Part shown: in pieces, positions 1-12,446 of the stretch
How the letters are laid out: every line of letters starts with the position of its first letter
Position numbering within the stretch: the first letter of the stretch is position 1
Assembly (NCBI GenBank): GCA_033064195.1
Contig: JARBJD010000319.1
Span: 1-64,000 of the forward strand
Reading direction: 5' to 3'
Length of the DNA stretch: 64,000 nucleotides
Source of the DNA: Blattamonas nauphoetae
Lineage: Eukaryota; Preaxostyla; Oxymonadida
The notes under the pieces: generated by a model
What the model was told of the DNA's origin: nothing
Database searches by the model: none
What the model saw: only the letters and a program-made list of their open reading frames with translations
Program-made: the position numbers and the translations under genes

Positions 1-35
1 TGCACACCGGAACAATTGCTGGTCATCTGATCAAG

Positions 36-1300
36 ATGCCCCTCGACAACCCGCACAACATGCACTCTCAGAGCCATCCCTTGTCGTTCGAGAGCAACAC
101 GATTTGGACGAAAACCATCGAAATTGCTAGCGAAGAGCGTTCCCCTTCTCGTCTGCGCTGTCCTGGGGAGACCGACGGATCGATCCTGACTGTCGACCAC
201 ATCATCCTCGCTTCGGAATACTCGCCCGACCAACACTTCGTCTTCGCCACTTGCCTCTCCTTCGCTACCTCTGCCTTCCCCAAAACCCCAATCGATGTCG
301 CTTCTTGCACGATTGCGATGGAGGATGGGATTGTCAGGATGAGCGCATTGGATGGGGACGCGCATTGGCTGCTCTGGACGTCATGCCAAGTGTCTGAACT
401 CACCCTCGACTCGTCTGACGCCAAGTACGAAGTCGGACAGCGAGCGGACAGATTTGAAGTGGGAGTGTGCTTCTTGTCGGGAGGCAGGTGTTCATGTTTG
501 GTGGAGGCGTGTCGGAAGAGCTTCAACAGATCCCACTCGCAACCACAACAGAATGTTCATCTCCACACTCACTGACGCCTTCCTCTGCTCGCCAGTCACT
601 GTCATCGACTCTTCCCAGCTTCGTCGGCTGGCTGCTCAATCGCACCAGCACTGAACGTTGACTCGGACATTGTGGACCACTTCTCCCACACTCTGCTCGC
701 GAGGAACATCGCTTCGATTTGAAGTGGCGACGAGAGCGTGGTTGTTGTGTGGTGCCGACTTGTTTGCTGATCCCAATGGCTCTTCGACATACATGCCTTG
801 CACAGAACAGAATCGCCATTCCTCTCATCTTCTTCCTCCCGATCTGCTGGCTCCTTCCGACTCCAAATCATTCGCCTGAATCTTATCTGCCAACATCGAA
901 CTGTGTTAAGGATGAACAATCGAAACCCTCTCCTTTCCACTTTCGTCCATTTTCACTTCTTCTTCACGCACTCTCACCTCCGCGTCAAGACTTGTTGTAT
1001 GACGGTCGCTTTTCGTGTCTTCTGCTGGACAACACACTCTTCCTGCTCCTCCTCTCCATCTCGACAGAATCCTGGAGCAAACTCACGAACTGTTCAGCCG
1101 AGCTGTGTTCCTCTTTCTCGACTTGTCAACTTCTGATTCGCATCTTTCCCCGACATCCTCCTCCACATCGCTTTGCCGTCATTACGCTGAGCAGAAGAGC
1201 AGGATGTGTTCATCAACATATCTCCGCTGTCGGGCCGCACTCTTGCGTGGTCTTGCTCGTTCCCCGTCATTCATCATCTTTTTAAATCATCAACACGTTT
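36..1300 (+). other. Unassigned, coding-like but fragmented stretch
   Basis: Several overlapping plus-strand open frames of 60-190 codons run through here in different frames (the longest first one is 36-575), none longer than 190 codons and none recognised. Base composition resembles the coding parts of the window rather than the AT-rich spacers, so this may be a decayed gene or the end of a gene that starts left of the window. No domain or motif was identified, and no function is proposed. Confidence 0.2.
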
Positions 1301-1539
1301 GTCTCGTTCAAAGTTTGCACTTCAGTCCTGTATCGTCTCACTAATCACGATACGATGTTTAGTTCTTCATTTTGGACGGTTTTTCATCTCAATCTCTTGG
1401 TTTCGCGCTTTTTCTTCTGACCCATAAGGGTGATTGGTCACAGAATCCGAAAGAATGACCACGATTTACACGAAGACGTCCTCCTTTACTAATTCTCCTT
1501 GCCCTGCTATCTCTTCTGACTATTTTCATCTTATCCCGA

Positions 1540-2514
1540 TTGTTCTCCTTTCCTAAATTGGAATGAGAAAGAGCTTGACTCTGTTCAGGAACGGGTTGTT
1601 GTCTTTCGGTCTCTTGTTGCCACTGTAAAGTCCAAACCTGCTTTTGATGTCTGGAGACCAAAGCTGAAAAATTCTTGAATCTGTGAGACCGTTATCACGA
1701 GAATCAGCAGATGCTTTTCTCGGCAGCGATACATCTTCAACTGATGATTCGTCGACCAACTTCGTACAGTCTCTTGTGGTGCTCTTTTCTTCACCCAATC
1801 AGCCAATCGTCACAGCAGCAGTGGGGATGCTCAGACATCTAATCAATTGGTGTTCACCGAAACACCATCTTACCCTCGTCAAAGCTGACCTGATCCCTCA
1901 AATCATCGACACTCTCAATCTCCGTCACTTTCATTCACGAAAGCAGAAAATATCCATTAATCGTTTCAAGCCTCTCGTATTCTCTGTGGCTCCAAACTTC
2001 GCCTGGACTCGAAATCTCGGAATTGAAGATGGGAATGAACAACAAGCTGTTCACGAAACGGTTTTGAAGCAAGTTGTGGCACCTTCGGAAGTATATTTGG
2101 CATTTGTGCGTGAATCGCTATTCGATCACCGTTGGTGAGCTCTCAAATGAATTCATGCATTGTCTTTCGAGACTCATCCAAATATCACCGTGTTATCAAC
2201 CGATAATGAACTTTATTCTTGATATGCCAGTCTTTCTCACAATCGGAAGTTGTCTGTCATTGTTCGAAAATGTATTCTCAATCTGGAATTTCATATGTCA
2301 TATGGTCGATACCCAGCAGGAATGGAACGAAATAAGGAGAAATCGGCGTGAGATGTTGCAGCTTGTGCAGGGACAGTTGAGAATGGAGGGCATCGAAGAT
2401 GTGATTGAGGGAAAGCTACGATCTAACAAAAGCACTAACTTTGGAGAATGGATCGTTGAGAAATGGATAGAATGGAGCATTCTGCTGGGCATGAACCTTC
2501 CTAAACGGAAATAG
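1540..2514 (+). pseudogene. Decayed helical-repeat family protein (oxymonad-expanded)
   Basis: A plus-strand remnant of an alpha-helical (ARM-like) protein family that I recall as highly expanded in Blattamonas; the assignment is from memory. The N-terminal piece is readable from about 1546 (SPFLNWNEKE, then FRSLVATVK), reaches a stop near 1678, and continues as ESADAFLGSD, SSPNQPIVTAA and LVKADLIPQIIDTL. The frame changes again near 2085-2095, after which WHLCVNRYSI, QISPCYQPIMNF and RMEGIEDVIEGKL follow to the stop at 2514. At least one premature stop and one frameshift, and no ATG in the main frame, mark it as a pseudogene. Function of the family is unknown; a role as a protein-binding scaffold would be a guess. 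Confidence 0.6.
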
Positions 2515-2560
2515 AAACAGACAAGAGCCAAACAACCTTCTGACCTGCTTGTGACTTCTT

Positions 2561-2776
2561 TTGGACAACAAACTGTTTGTACGTGATCTTTATGGGATGG
2601 CATCGCACACCAAGGCGATATCCGAAGGAACGATTGAGATTCTCACTCACCCGTCTCGCTCGAAAGTCGTCACTCTCACATTACTCCTCTCTGGAAGGAA
2701 ATGGGTCGATGGATCGTACTTCCCAGAATTGACTGACCCTCGGCTCCGTTTTCAATGGATTGCTCTCCGATACTGA
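2561..2776 (+). other. Short unassigned open frame between two pseudogenes
   Basis: A 71-codon frame ending at 2776, between the decayed helical protein and the surface-protein gene. It has no recognisable motif. It may be a remnant or chance; the 2515-2925 spacer holds nothing else I can support. Confidence 0.12.
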
Positions 2777-2925
2777 AACAGTCCAGCAAAATAACATCAT
2801 CTCGGGCTTTAATCAGTATTTCTTCACTTCATCTCCAATGGGTTTTCAGTTTACAATACTATTGTGACTTTTTCAATTTTCGTGAGATTCCCAAAACGAA
2901 GACAAGTCCTCTGTTGATTCATCTG

Positions 2926-5900
2926 ATGAAGGGCCGTTGGATCAACTCGAAACCAATGCGATTGATGATCCTCGTCCTGATCGTTCTTCAAGTCTTCCAG
3001 ACTGCACAAAGTCCAATCTATGATTACCAAGCTTCTTTATCAAGCTATTTGAGCAAGAATGTTGTTGGGAACTTCCACAACAGAATGGCGGGATCGGAGA
3101 TTGTTCATCTCCCGAATGACCTCACAGTCTCATCCACAATCCAAGTCCGCTCCGAAGATCTCTCGCTGATTGGAAATAAAACCTCCTTGTTGTTCCATCA
3201 TGACATCAATCACCGTTCTGAACATCCACTCTCATCACGAAATCACGATTCATCCACTTCTCGGAACCCAAAATCGGAACAACAGACCAAGGAAGGAGCG
3301 ACTACATCGCTATTTATGTTTGATGTCTCAAATAGCACATTTTCTGTGAAAGACGTCCATGTGAACTGCAACTCGGGAAGAGATGGGCTCTGTTCGATCT
3401 CAGGCTCCCAAGTTCTTTTTGCATCAAGTACAATCTCATCAAACGGGATTAATTCGCCATTTATGGTCAGGATGTTCGAATACGAAACCTGCCAGTCTGG
3501 GTCGTCCATTTCCCTAATCGGCGTGACTCACCTCTCGAAAACATGCGCCCTGCCGCCTCTCGTCGGAATTCTCCGCCCACCTACCAACCTCTCATCTTCC
3601 CGCAACTCACATTTAGATGATCTCTCGTTGGATGCTAGAGCAGGCGTGTCTGTTGTCGGAGCGGGCCTTGTCTTCGTCTCGACGTCGTTCTCAGCTGGAA
3701 CTGGCCCTCTCTTCTCGTTTTTGGCTTCGGGCAGAAGAACCGTCACTGACCGACTCAACACACTCGCTTCGAATGGAGACAACGCTGATGGGAAGCTCAT
3801 TCGTGAATGTGACAAGCAGAAGACTGGAGACAAGGAAGGAACAGCTTTTGGGGAGAAGTGAGTCAGCGAGTGGTTGGATGCTCGATCTGTCGGAGCACGA
3901 ACCACAACAGTGGGACAGCGATGATGGATGTGAACTTGGGAGGGAACTTGAGATATGTGAACACGTCGTTCAGCGAATGCCGACGCGAAGGGAACACCAA
4001 CCCGTCCTTCATCAACGCGAACATCACTCAGTCAACCATCGGCCGCAAAACTTTCGACTCCTCTTCCACCGTCACTCTTGTCTCGTACTCGCTCTGCACA
4101 TTCAAAGATATGACAGTCACCGACGAAGATGGAAATGCAGGAGGAGCAGCCGTCTACATCATCAATTCCTCACCTTCCCTCTGTGAAGGATTGCTTCTTC
4201 CAGAACTGCAAATGTACATCCGATGACAACGACGGAGGAGCAATCTGCATCTGGGGACTAGACGGCGATGATCAATCGTTCCTGCTTGTGCGTTCTTCAT
4301 TTTCAGAATGCAAATCAGTTGGGACAGGGAACAATTTTGCCGGAAGTGTCTTCGTGGATCGCACACGAGTCACAATCGCTGACAGTTTCTTTGAGAAATC
4401 AAGTGCCCGATACGACGGAGCCCTCACCCTCTACACCCGCACGCACAGCATCCTCTTCAACAGCGCTTTCGTCCTCTGCTCCGCAGAATACTACACTGGG
4501 GCTGTGGGCATCCACTACACAACAATCTTCCAGTTCTTCTTCGTACAGTTTCGACAGTGTTCGTCAGCGGGTCATCCCAATGGGCGTGATGTCTTCTTGA
4601 GTGATGTTTCAGCCTCCGAGATTTCTTCTGACATGTTCACAAACTGCGATTCCACATCAGGATCGCCCAACGTGTATTTTTTCACTGGACCCGTCACCAA
4701 CACCAAGTTCATCCCACAGCTCACATCTACACCGACAATCTTAGACGTCGACATCCAGTTCAACGAGGACAGAATGCTTGCCACTGTGACTGTGACAGCG
4801 TCAACAGCGATTGGAGGGACGATGGGGATTCTGCTGGATGGACTGATTGTGCCTCGCCTCGTCCATGTCGTGTTCGGAACAGAATCAGTGCCGAGCCAAA
4901 CAGGAACAGCTGTTGTCTCATCAGGACCAAGTGGAATCCTGCCGAAAGCAGATTACACAGTTCTCAACTATTCCGTCAGTTCTTCGCTCTTCCCTCCTCC
5001 AACCATTCTGAACTGTGAATGTTCACTCAACGATGCCAACAGCAGTCTCGTTGTCGTGTGTGGATGGTGTTTAGAGGAAAGCGATTATGTGATGAAGTTC
5101 AACAAGGGGCAAGATGGAGCAGAGAGAGATGTCACTGACATGGGTGAGCTCTTCCACACTTCATGGAACAGCCCCGATGTATCCATCGACAGCAGTGGGT
5201 AGATTGGATTGGGAGAAAGAATACGAAGTGATGAGAGTTGTGAAGGAGTCCAAGTGAGGACATCGAGATTGAGCTCGCCCAACTTGTCAGGTTCACCACA
5301 CCTCAAGAGCCGATTCGGATTGAAGGAGCAGACTCCTCGCTGGGAGACTCGAAGGAGAAAGCGGGAGTTGTGGAGTTTTGGGGCGTGGGTTTGTCGAGTG
5401 GGAAGGGATACACACTGAAAGTGCAGAAAGAGTCGTCATCGGGAGTGTTGTCTTGGAGGAGTGATTGAGTTGGTTGGGACACTCACACCGTCTTCGGGAA
5501 GTGAATCGGGTCGGTTCTCGCACACTGAGGAGATCTTCGGAGTGTCCGCTGCTCGTATTTCATATGGGTCGAGTTACGCGATAGTTGGGATTGTTGTGGG
5601 AGGAGTGGAAGGAGTAGTGAACAAGAAGGTTGGGTTCTCAGTTCCCGATGAGCCTTGCCGATTGACGAAAATGACAGGGAGCGAGTTCACAGATGCAGAA
5701 AGACACGAATTGAACTTTCATTTGAAACGCACGCTCTTTCTGCGAACACAGACTATTCGATGGTGGTGGAGTCGATAGTTGGGGAAGGAGAAACTGTGCA
5801 CGAGAAGACACTTGTGTTGAGAACGAACACGAATGGAAAGATTGAACCGATTTCAGTTAAACTGTATCCTCGTGAGGACGACGCGACGAAACTGAAAGGG

Positions 5901-8900
5901 CAGCTGGAGTTTGGGACTCGGTATTATGTGAAAAGGATTGAGGAAGGATCGACTGAGATCCACATCGAAACAGCGGCCTCAACATTCTTGACACCTGAAG
6001 AACCGATTCGGATTGAAGGAGCAGACTCCTCGCTGGGAGACTCGAAGGAGAAAGCGGGAGTTGTGGAGTTTTGGGGCGTGGGTTTGTCGAGTGGGAAGGG
6101 ATACACACTGAAAGTGCAGAAAGAGTCGTCATCAGGAGTGTTGTCTGGAGGAGTGATTGAGTTGGTTGGGACACTCACCGTCTTCGGAAGTGAATCGGGT
6201 CGGTTCTCGCACACTGAGGAGATCTTCGGAGTGTCCGCTGCTCGTATTTCATATGGGTCGAGTTACGCGATAGTTGGGATTGTTGTGGGAGGAGTGGAAG
6301 GAGTAGTGAACAAGAAGGTTGGGTTCTCAGTTCCCGATGAGCCTTGCCGATTGACGAAAATGACAGGGAGCGAGTTCACGGATGCAGAAAAGACGAAGAT
6401 GGAGCTGTCATTTGAAACGCACGCTCTTTCTGCGAACACAGACTATTCGATGGTGGTGGAGTCGATAGTTGGGGAAGGAGAAACTGTGCACGAGAAGACA
6501 CTTGTGTTGAGAACGAACACGAATGGAAAGATTGAACCGATTTCAGTTAAACTGTATCCTCGTGAGGACGACGCGACGAAACTGAAAGGGCAGCTGGAGT
6601 TTGGGACTCGGTATTATGTGAAAGGATTGAGGAAGGATCGACTGAGATCCACATCGAAACAGCGGCCTCAACATTCTTGACACCTGAAGAACCGATTCGG
6701 ATTGAAGGAGCAGACTCCTCGCTGGGAGACTCGAAGGAGAAAGCGGGAGTTGTGGAGTTTTGGGCGTGGGTTTGTCGAGTGGGAAGGGATACACACTGAA
6801 AGTGCAGAAAGAGTCGTCATCGGGAGTGTTGTCTGGAGGAGTGATTGAGTTGGTTGGGACACTCACACCGTCTTCGGAAGTGAATCGGGTCGGTTCTCGC
6901 ACACTGAGGAGATCTTCGGAGTGTCCGCTGCTCGTATTTCATATGGGTCGAGTTACGCGATAGTTGGGATTGTTGTGGGAGGAGTGGAAGGAGTAGTGAA
7001 CAAGAAGATTGTGTCTTTCGACAACTCAACAAAGATCGAACAACATTGACACTTGTCTTGACTGGTCAACTGTTGACATCAACTCAATTATCTGTCTACT
7101 TCAGCAACGGTTCTAGCGTGTGGATCCCTCTCACTCCTATGGCAATTGTGAATGACACACACTGTTCAGTTGAATTTCCAGTTGGGAAGGATGAGAATAC
7201 ATCCACACTCGCTTTTGGAAAGAAGTACACGCTCCAACGAGATGGTGGGTCAGCACATTTTGTCGTCATGAGTGGAATTGTTGTTTCTGTTCCCAATCCT
7301 CCTTCTCTTCATGACATCCATTTCTCTTTTGCGAACGATTTGAACACGAGCTGTGTTGTCGAAGTGGCAGGGAGTGATCTTCTTCCCTCGACAGAATACA
7401 ACGTGACACTGAACTCGACGCTGTTCGTGATCGTCCATTTCTCGTCGTCGACGAAAGGAATGTCAGGAGAGACTCAGATTGGATGGGAGGGACTACAGTT
7501 CGTCACAGAATACACAGTGACATCAATACAGCCGCTGAATGAGGACGATGGAGACATCCTGCTTTTGGAGACTGTTTCAGGGGAGACAGGAAAGCGACCG
7601 TCATCTTTCAACATCTTCACAGATTCGTCGTCTTTGGAGGAAAGTCCGTTTTGTGGAGATTTGGAGAGAGCATGCTCGTCGATCTCTGAAGTGTGGAAGA
7701 TTGTTTCCGGACTTGTGATTGTTCGACCGACGATTGAGATTGTGGACTCAGTGAGGATGAAAGAAGGGATTCGGATTGTCGGAGGGATGCACGTTGTGAT
7801 TCGAAATGGGACTAGTTCTGAACCGTCACTGATCGTTCCTTCGTCGTTCTCTCTGGACTCACTGTCAGCTGTGATTGTTGTGGAAGCGACTGGATTCCTC
7901 GAGCTTCGGAATGTGGATGTGTGGATTGAGTCATCAGATCCATCGTTCGTCTTCATCTCTGCGACACAAGCGACGATCATCCTGCGAGAAGGAATCATCA
8001 CTGGACCAAAATCGTCTCCAACTCAAAACGAGGAAGAAACTGAAGATGTCTGTTCATGGACAAGTGGAGTCCTTCAGTTATCAAACTGTACAACCAGTGT
8101 CTCACACCAGGATATGCTGTGTTTGGCACAAGGTTTCCTCAACATAAAAGGAGGAAGTGTCTCACTGGTGTCTTCCTTGTTTTCGGACAACTTCCCCAGT
8201 CTCCAATCCTTCTCCTCTTTTCGCCGAAATCTGATCTGCTCTGGCAATGGCTCGATTGATGTGAGGAGCCCAAGAGGGGGAGATGGAACAACAGAAAGTC
8301 CGTCAGCTTGGATTATTACAGACGGATGCTCAATGGAGGGCGATGGTCTCAAATTGGTATCGCCTTTCTTCATCCCAACTCTTTCAAACACGTCGACATC
8401 ATCGTTCGACAAGAAGGAGGCACTCTACGAAATCGAAATGGAAGGATCAACTCTGATTCCGTGTGGCTTGTTTCTAGAAGTGTTTGAAATGACAAAAGAT
8501 AAGCAAGAAGGAACACTATCTCGACATTCCCTCAACAGAAACACAACCAATTCGTTCACCGAGACTTCCATCAAACTCACTCTCCCCCTCGTCGTCACTC
8601 AGCTCACTGAAACCTGAATTGGAATGGCGAGGTCGGCTGGTTTTCGGAGAAGAGCAAAGAACCAACACGACATTCGTCATCCAACCAAACAGAATCGAGA
8701 AACTGTCCCAATCTCTGAAAGACAACATGAAATGGTGGCTTCCTCTGGTTATTGTTGTGGCTGTCGCTCTTCTCGTCCTCATTCTACTGATTGTTGTGTG
8801 CGTGTGGAGGAGAAAGAAGAATGGTCGGAAGGAAGGCAAAGAACCTCTGATGTTGACGCAAGAGATGGAAGTGGAGAAATATGAAGAAGTTGAGGAAGAT

Positions 8901-9860
8901 CTCAACGCACCCACAGCTCATGTGTCTTCTGTTCGAGGGCTGAATGGAAACACACTGAACGTTGGGCATTGGACTGAGAACGAGCGGAGTGAAACGAGGA
9001 AGATCGCAGAAGAAAAGGAAGAGCGAGAGATCGCGTTTGAGAACAGAGTGTGCGGACTGAGCTGTGGAGAGAAGGATGGAGTTGTGGAAGTTGTGGACAA
9101 GACAGAAACACTTTATCGTCGTCTTCATGTTTTGAAGATTGGAGTGGACCAGCGTTGGGCGCAGTTGTCGGTTGCTCGAGGTCTGTCGCGAGCGATGAAG
9201 ATGTCGCAGTATTCAGCGATTCTGACGGAACTGACATCACACTCTGTTGTTCTGAGTGGAGAGAGGACGATGAGTCTGATTCTGAAGTCAGACACAACTC
9301 AGCCGGATCCACTCACTGAACAGCCAACGCAACAGAATGAAGAAACCCGTGAAAACAGAAATGGAGATGATGAACTAACAGACAACTCTCTTCACGATAC
9401 CGTTGATGAAACTGTACAGAAACCAACACCCTCCCGCCCAGCTCAGATTGTTCGTCCCCACCCTCTTCGTCAGAGTGAAGTGCACCGTGATGATGTTCGA
9501 TGGCAGGCACCAGAAGAAGAGGAAGGGGGAGAAGAGGGAAGGAAGACGAACGAGGGAGAAGTTGGGAAATCGATTGACAGAACGAAAGCGTCGGTTTTTC
9601 GGCTTGGCCTCGTCTTGTGGGAGATTGAGACTGGTCTTGTTCCATTTGCTGAGCAGGATGGCGTGAATGCTCATCGGAACATGTCGATTGGGATCATGCC
9701 ACCGATGGAAGGAATTGGAGAGAAGATGAAAGAGCTGATTGAGGAATGCCTGTCTGTGAACCCCGACGAGCGTCCATCGGTTGACTCGATCATTTCTCGA
9801 CTGTCGTCGATGGATGGAAAGGCGTCAGCTCAGAAAGCACAACACATCGCTCTCTCCTGA
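2926..9860 (+). pseudogene. Beta-helix surface protein with pseudokinase tail, copy A (decayed)
   Basis: Copy A of a receptor-like family. A start at 2926 or 2956 gives a hydrophobic signal peptide (LMILVLIVLQVF). A long extracellular region of right-handed beta-helix (pectin-lyase-like) type and immunoglobulin-like repeats follows, then a Ser-rich beta region (about 7620-8600), one transmembrane helix near 8733-8800 (LPLVIVVAVALLV) and a basic stop-transfer (WRRKKN). The cytoplasmic tail resembles the C-lobe of a tyrosine-kinase-like domain: VRWQAPE, SVFRLGLVLWEI, VNPDERPSV. The invariant Lys, HRD and DFG motifs are not visible, so it is a pseudokinase. The reading frame changes at least eight times (for example near 3730, 3855, 4185, 5195, 5450, 6620 and 8590); some breaks are homopolymer-length differences and could be assembly errors. 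A deletion joint near 7005 removes sequence present in copy B. The 5'-to-3' order matches copies B and C. Ligand unknown. Confidence 0.75.
5311..7010 (+). repeat. Tandem 0.69-kb repeat inside surface protein A
   Basis: Three consecutive near-identical units start at 5311, 6004 and 6693 (spacing 693 and 689 bases); the third stops near 7005. Each covers one extracellular repeat beginning with the IEGADSSLG reading. Copy B has a single unit. Units differ mostly by one-base indels (extra T at about 5447, A-run at 5929 versus 6619, G-run at 6054 versus 6760), which change the reading frame. The near identity means a recent duplication or an assembly problem. Confidence 0.9.
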
Positions 9861-10598
9861 CTCGCCTCCCTCTCCCACACACCCTCTCGCTCTCTCACAT
9901 CACACACCAACAATCAAATCTTGCCACTTCACAACTTATCCCAAGATGACGGCAAAACACTTCCGTTCTCTCGGTCAAATGACTCATTTCACTCCACACA
10001 TCCACTTCACAGGAGAGACGATAGATTCATGTCTTGCTATCTCTCTCCTTTTTACATTCTCCTCTCCTTCGATGCTGGTTGGATGTCTCTCTTCCATCTC
10101 TTATTTCCATTTCATCCTTACTTCATTTTGTGGATGAAGCAACACCAACTGTCACGGAAGGATGGACTATTGCTTTGTGCCCTCGATTGAGATTCCACCC
10201 TCACCAACTATCCACCATTTCACTGCTCTTCGTTTCATCTTCATCACTCAACTATCCCTGCTTACGACCTCATCTTCTTTTCTCTCTTAAACATCTCACT
10301 TTCTTTACACATTGCTTTTTTAAACAGAACGTTCTTATTTTGATTTTTTGTGAGATGCTGTGTAGCCCTTGGCTGTTGTCCTTCATCTCTCTTCATCTTC
10401 ATCTCCCATGTCACTCCCTCGTTTCCCTCACATCATGATTTCACTTCGCACGACGTTTTTCACTCGACTACTTTTCTCATCCATCACGAGATTGTCTCAA
10501 TCTCACGAGCACAAAAGCACGAGGGAAGGTTATTCACGTTACGAGACAGATTATCACTCTTATATTCTCCGAACTTGCCAAGACTCACATCTTGTTGA
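9861..10598. other. 3' flank of surface protein A; no gene seen
   Basis: Pyrimidine-rich spacer. Its first part (to about 10300) is nearly identical to the flank after copy C (59526-59940), while the part from about 10350 to 10720 is nearly identical to the flank before the block B small gene (about 29015-29390). No coding frame is supported. Confidence 0.7.
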
Positions 10599-10615
10599 AA
10601 CTATGGGTCATGATC
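10599..10615 (+). promoter_or_regulatory. Shared AACTATGGGTC motif, 57 b before start (block A small gene)
   Basis: AACTATGGGTCATGATC begins exactly 57 bases before the ATG at 10656. The same core occurs at exactly the same spacing before four other genes in the window. It could be a core-promoter/initiator element or a conserved 5'-leader element; it contains an out-of-frame upstream ATG that opens a frame overlapping the gene start. Confidence 0.6.
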
Positions 10616-10655
10616 CTAATTCTAAGAATTCTCATTTGAGGAACGAGTTGATACT

Positions 10656-11456
10656 ATGGATCCAAGTCCCCACCAATCCATTACTGCTGCCAGACAACTC
10701 TCGCTGGAGGAGTGCCTTGCGTTCATTGAGAAACTGGAGCGAGAAAACGCTCAAAAGGATACGGAAATAAACCGCTTAAAAGAGGCACTCGAACGAGAAA
10801 ACGAACACAGAGTAAAGCAGCTTGGAGACAAAGATGAATGCAATATTCTCACACTCATCAACGCCCTGACTTCTCGTCGCACAACAGAATACTTTGACAA
10901 TCTTCACGAGCAACCTCCGACCGGCATTGAGCTTATTGTGTGTGTGTATCCACATCTGAAAGCAGAGACCCAGATCGAGTTGCTTTCGCATCTTTTGATG
11001 CTTTGCACTTCCTACCAAGAATATGAATCGCAATTGGATGCTCTCGTCACTCACCCATCACTCGAAGTCAGACTCCTCACTCTGATTCGCTGGTTCGATC
11101 TTCTGTATTCGAACGTGAAAGAATTCGGATTCGAAGTTGCGATCAAGAGTTGTGGTTTCACGGAAGCAAAAATTCGTACAAACCTCCTCAATGCTTTAGA
11201 TCTCATCACCGAACATGAACATGAGGATCTACAGCCGCTCATCAGCCAACTTTCCAAGACGATCCGAGACGTTCTGATAACAAGCACACAAATGTTCTTC
11301 ACGAAAGATGACAAACAGACACTTCGCAAGTTTAAAGAACTGGCTGACAAGGGCATCACATCTCCCACCATTGAAGACTCTCGCAAAACCACCCTCCACA
11401 GCGTCTATGTTGTGGTCAATAGGATTCTTGAAAACCGTCTTTTTACCCAAACCTAG
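10656..11456 (+). CDS. Small coiled-coil/helical protein, block A (miniature of giant NTPase)
   Basis: A 266-residue protein, ATG at 10656. Residues about 18-55 form a charged coiled coil (IEKLERENAQKDTEINRLKE); the rest is alpha-helical with the family signatures GIELIVCVYPHLK, LTLIRWFDLLYSN and GFTEAKIRTNLLNAL. That C-terminal module also forms the last 200 or so residues of the giant NTPase downstream, and the N-terminus resembles the NTPase N-terminus, so this looks like a paralog lacking the middle. Cytosolic by lack of a signal peptide. It lies between the surface-protein gene and a convergent secreted-protein gene. Function unknown. Confidence 0.75.
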   Translation: MDPSPHQSITAARQLSLEECLAFIEKLERENAQKDTEINRLKEALERENEHRVKQLGDKDECNILTLINALTSRRTTEYFDNLHEQPPTGIELIVCVYPHLKAETQIELLSHLLMLCTSYQEYESQLDALVTHPSLEVRLLTLIRWFDLLYSNVKEFGFEVAIKSCGFTEAKIRTNLLNALDLITEHEHEDLQPLISQLSKTIRDVLITSTQMFFTKDDKQTLRKFKELADKGITSPTIEDSRKTTLHSVYVVVNRILENRLFTQT

Positions 11457-11760
11457 CCTTCAAAAGCGGAAATAGGCATGCACTAAAATGAATGTTCGTG
11501 ATTAGTTGTTCCCCTCGCGAAGAAACAGTTTATCAGAGCCAGTCGTGATGGTTAACCCATTTCCCACACCGAAACACTTCATTTTTTGGCCTCTGTTTTC
11601 TGAAGTCGTTAGAGATCTGTTTGAATAGGATTGTACAAAGATATTTGTGGGCATATGTACGATATCCGGATCTGGCAAAAAGGGACACTCAGAACGAAAT
11701 GAAAGCTTTAAATAAAACTTGATTAAAAAACGTTGAAAAGGCTTGTGAAGCCATTCCCAA

Positions 11761-12261
11761 TTACTTGAACGAGTGGTCAGTGAACTTGGACTTCTGGCGA
11801 ACTGGACGAGGACAGAATGCTGGGTGGTTCCAGAGCACAGAATAGCTGACCATTCCAACTTCTTGTGCTTGCATGTTCGACAAACGGTGGCAGTTCATCG
11901 TGATGTTCAAATTCCCTGGAGAGCCCGTGTGCACGCTGTAGTTGACGAACAGACCGGTCGGTGGCGCACGGGGGTTCTTTCGGATGAGGCCAATCTCTTC
12001 ACTTCCATTCAGAGCAACAGGGAAGCACATGTCGATGATACTCACATCTTCAACTGTGTATGCAGAGAGTATCTCTGTCCAGTTGTAATTCACACAGCCT
12101 TTAGTAACTTCCACTGGGGCAAGAAGGTTGAAATTCAACGTCTCCTTTTACGACAGCGGAAGAGAGAATGCTGACCCATTCAGCATCAGGTCTTCAACGG
12201 CGAATGAGTAGTTCCCCACATTCAATCCGGTAATAGCTGAGACAACGGTGAGAAGAAACAT
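11761..12261 (-). pseudogene. Secreted Cys-containing protein, block A (one nonsense codon)
   Basis: Minus-strand gene starting at the ATG at 12261. It opens with a signal peptide (MFLLTVVSAITGLNVGNYSF) and continues with the same sequence as the intact 166-residue paralogs in blocks B and C. A TAA at 12148-12150 replaces the Tyr codon of the block B paralog, after which the frame stays open to the normal stop at 11761. The C-terminal pattern (NITMNC, then VSYSVLWNHPAFCP) resembles the end of mannose-6-phosphate-receptor-homology (MRH) domains, but this is a weak likeness. The single substitution suggests recent loss, or read-through that cannot be judged here. It converges on the small coiled-coil gene. 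Confidence 0.7.
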
Positions 12262-12446
12262 TTTGATCGATTCTTGAGTTCGATCGTTCCCTTTAACTAT
12301 ACACACCTTATCTTGAGACTTTCATTCCAACACAAAGACGGAATGAATCGTAATAATGGAATGAATTGTTTAATACCGACAACCTCTCCTTCTCTGTTGT
12401 CAATAAACTGTTAGCATCACACCGTGATGTACCCAAACGTCGTGAT

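Noticed and set aside
8516-9645. Minus-strand open frames opposite the surface-pseudokinase genes (also at 27031-27917 and 58184-59442)
   Set aside because: They recur in all copies only because they mirror the coding strand; Ser/Leu-rich composition and no motifs mark them as shadows.
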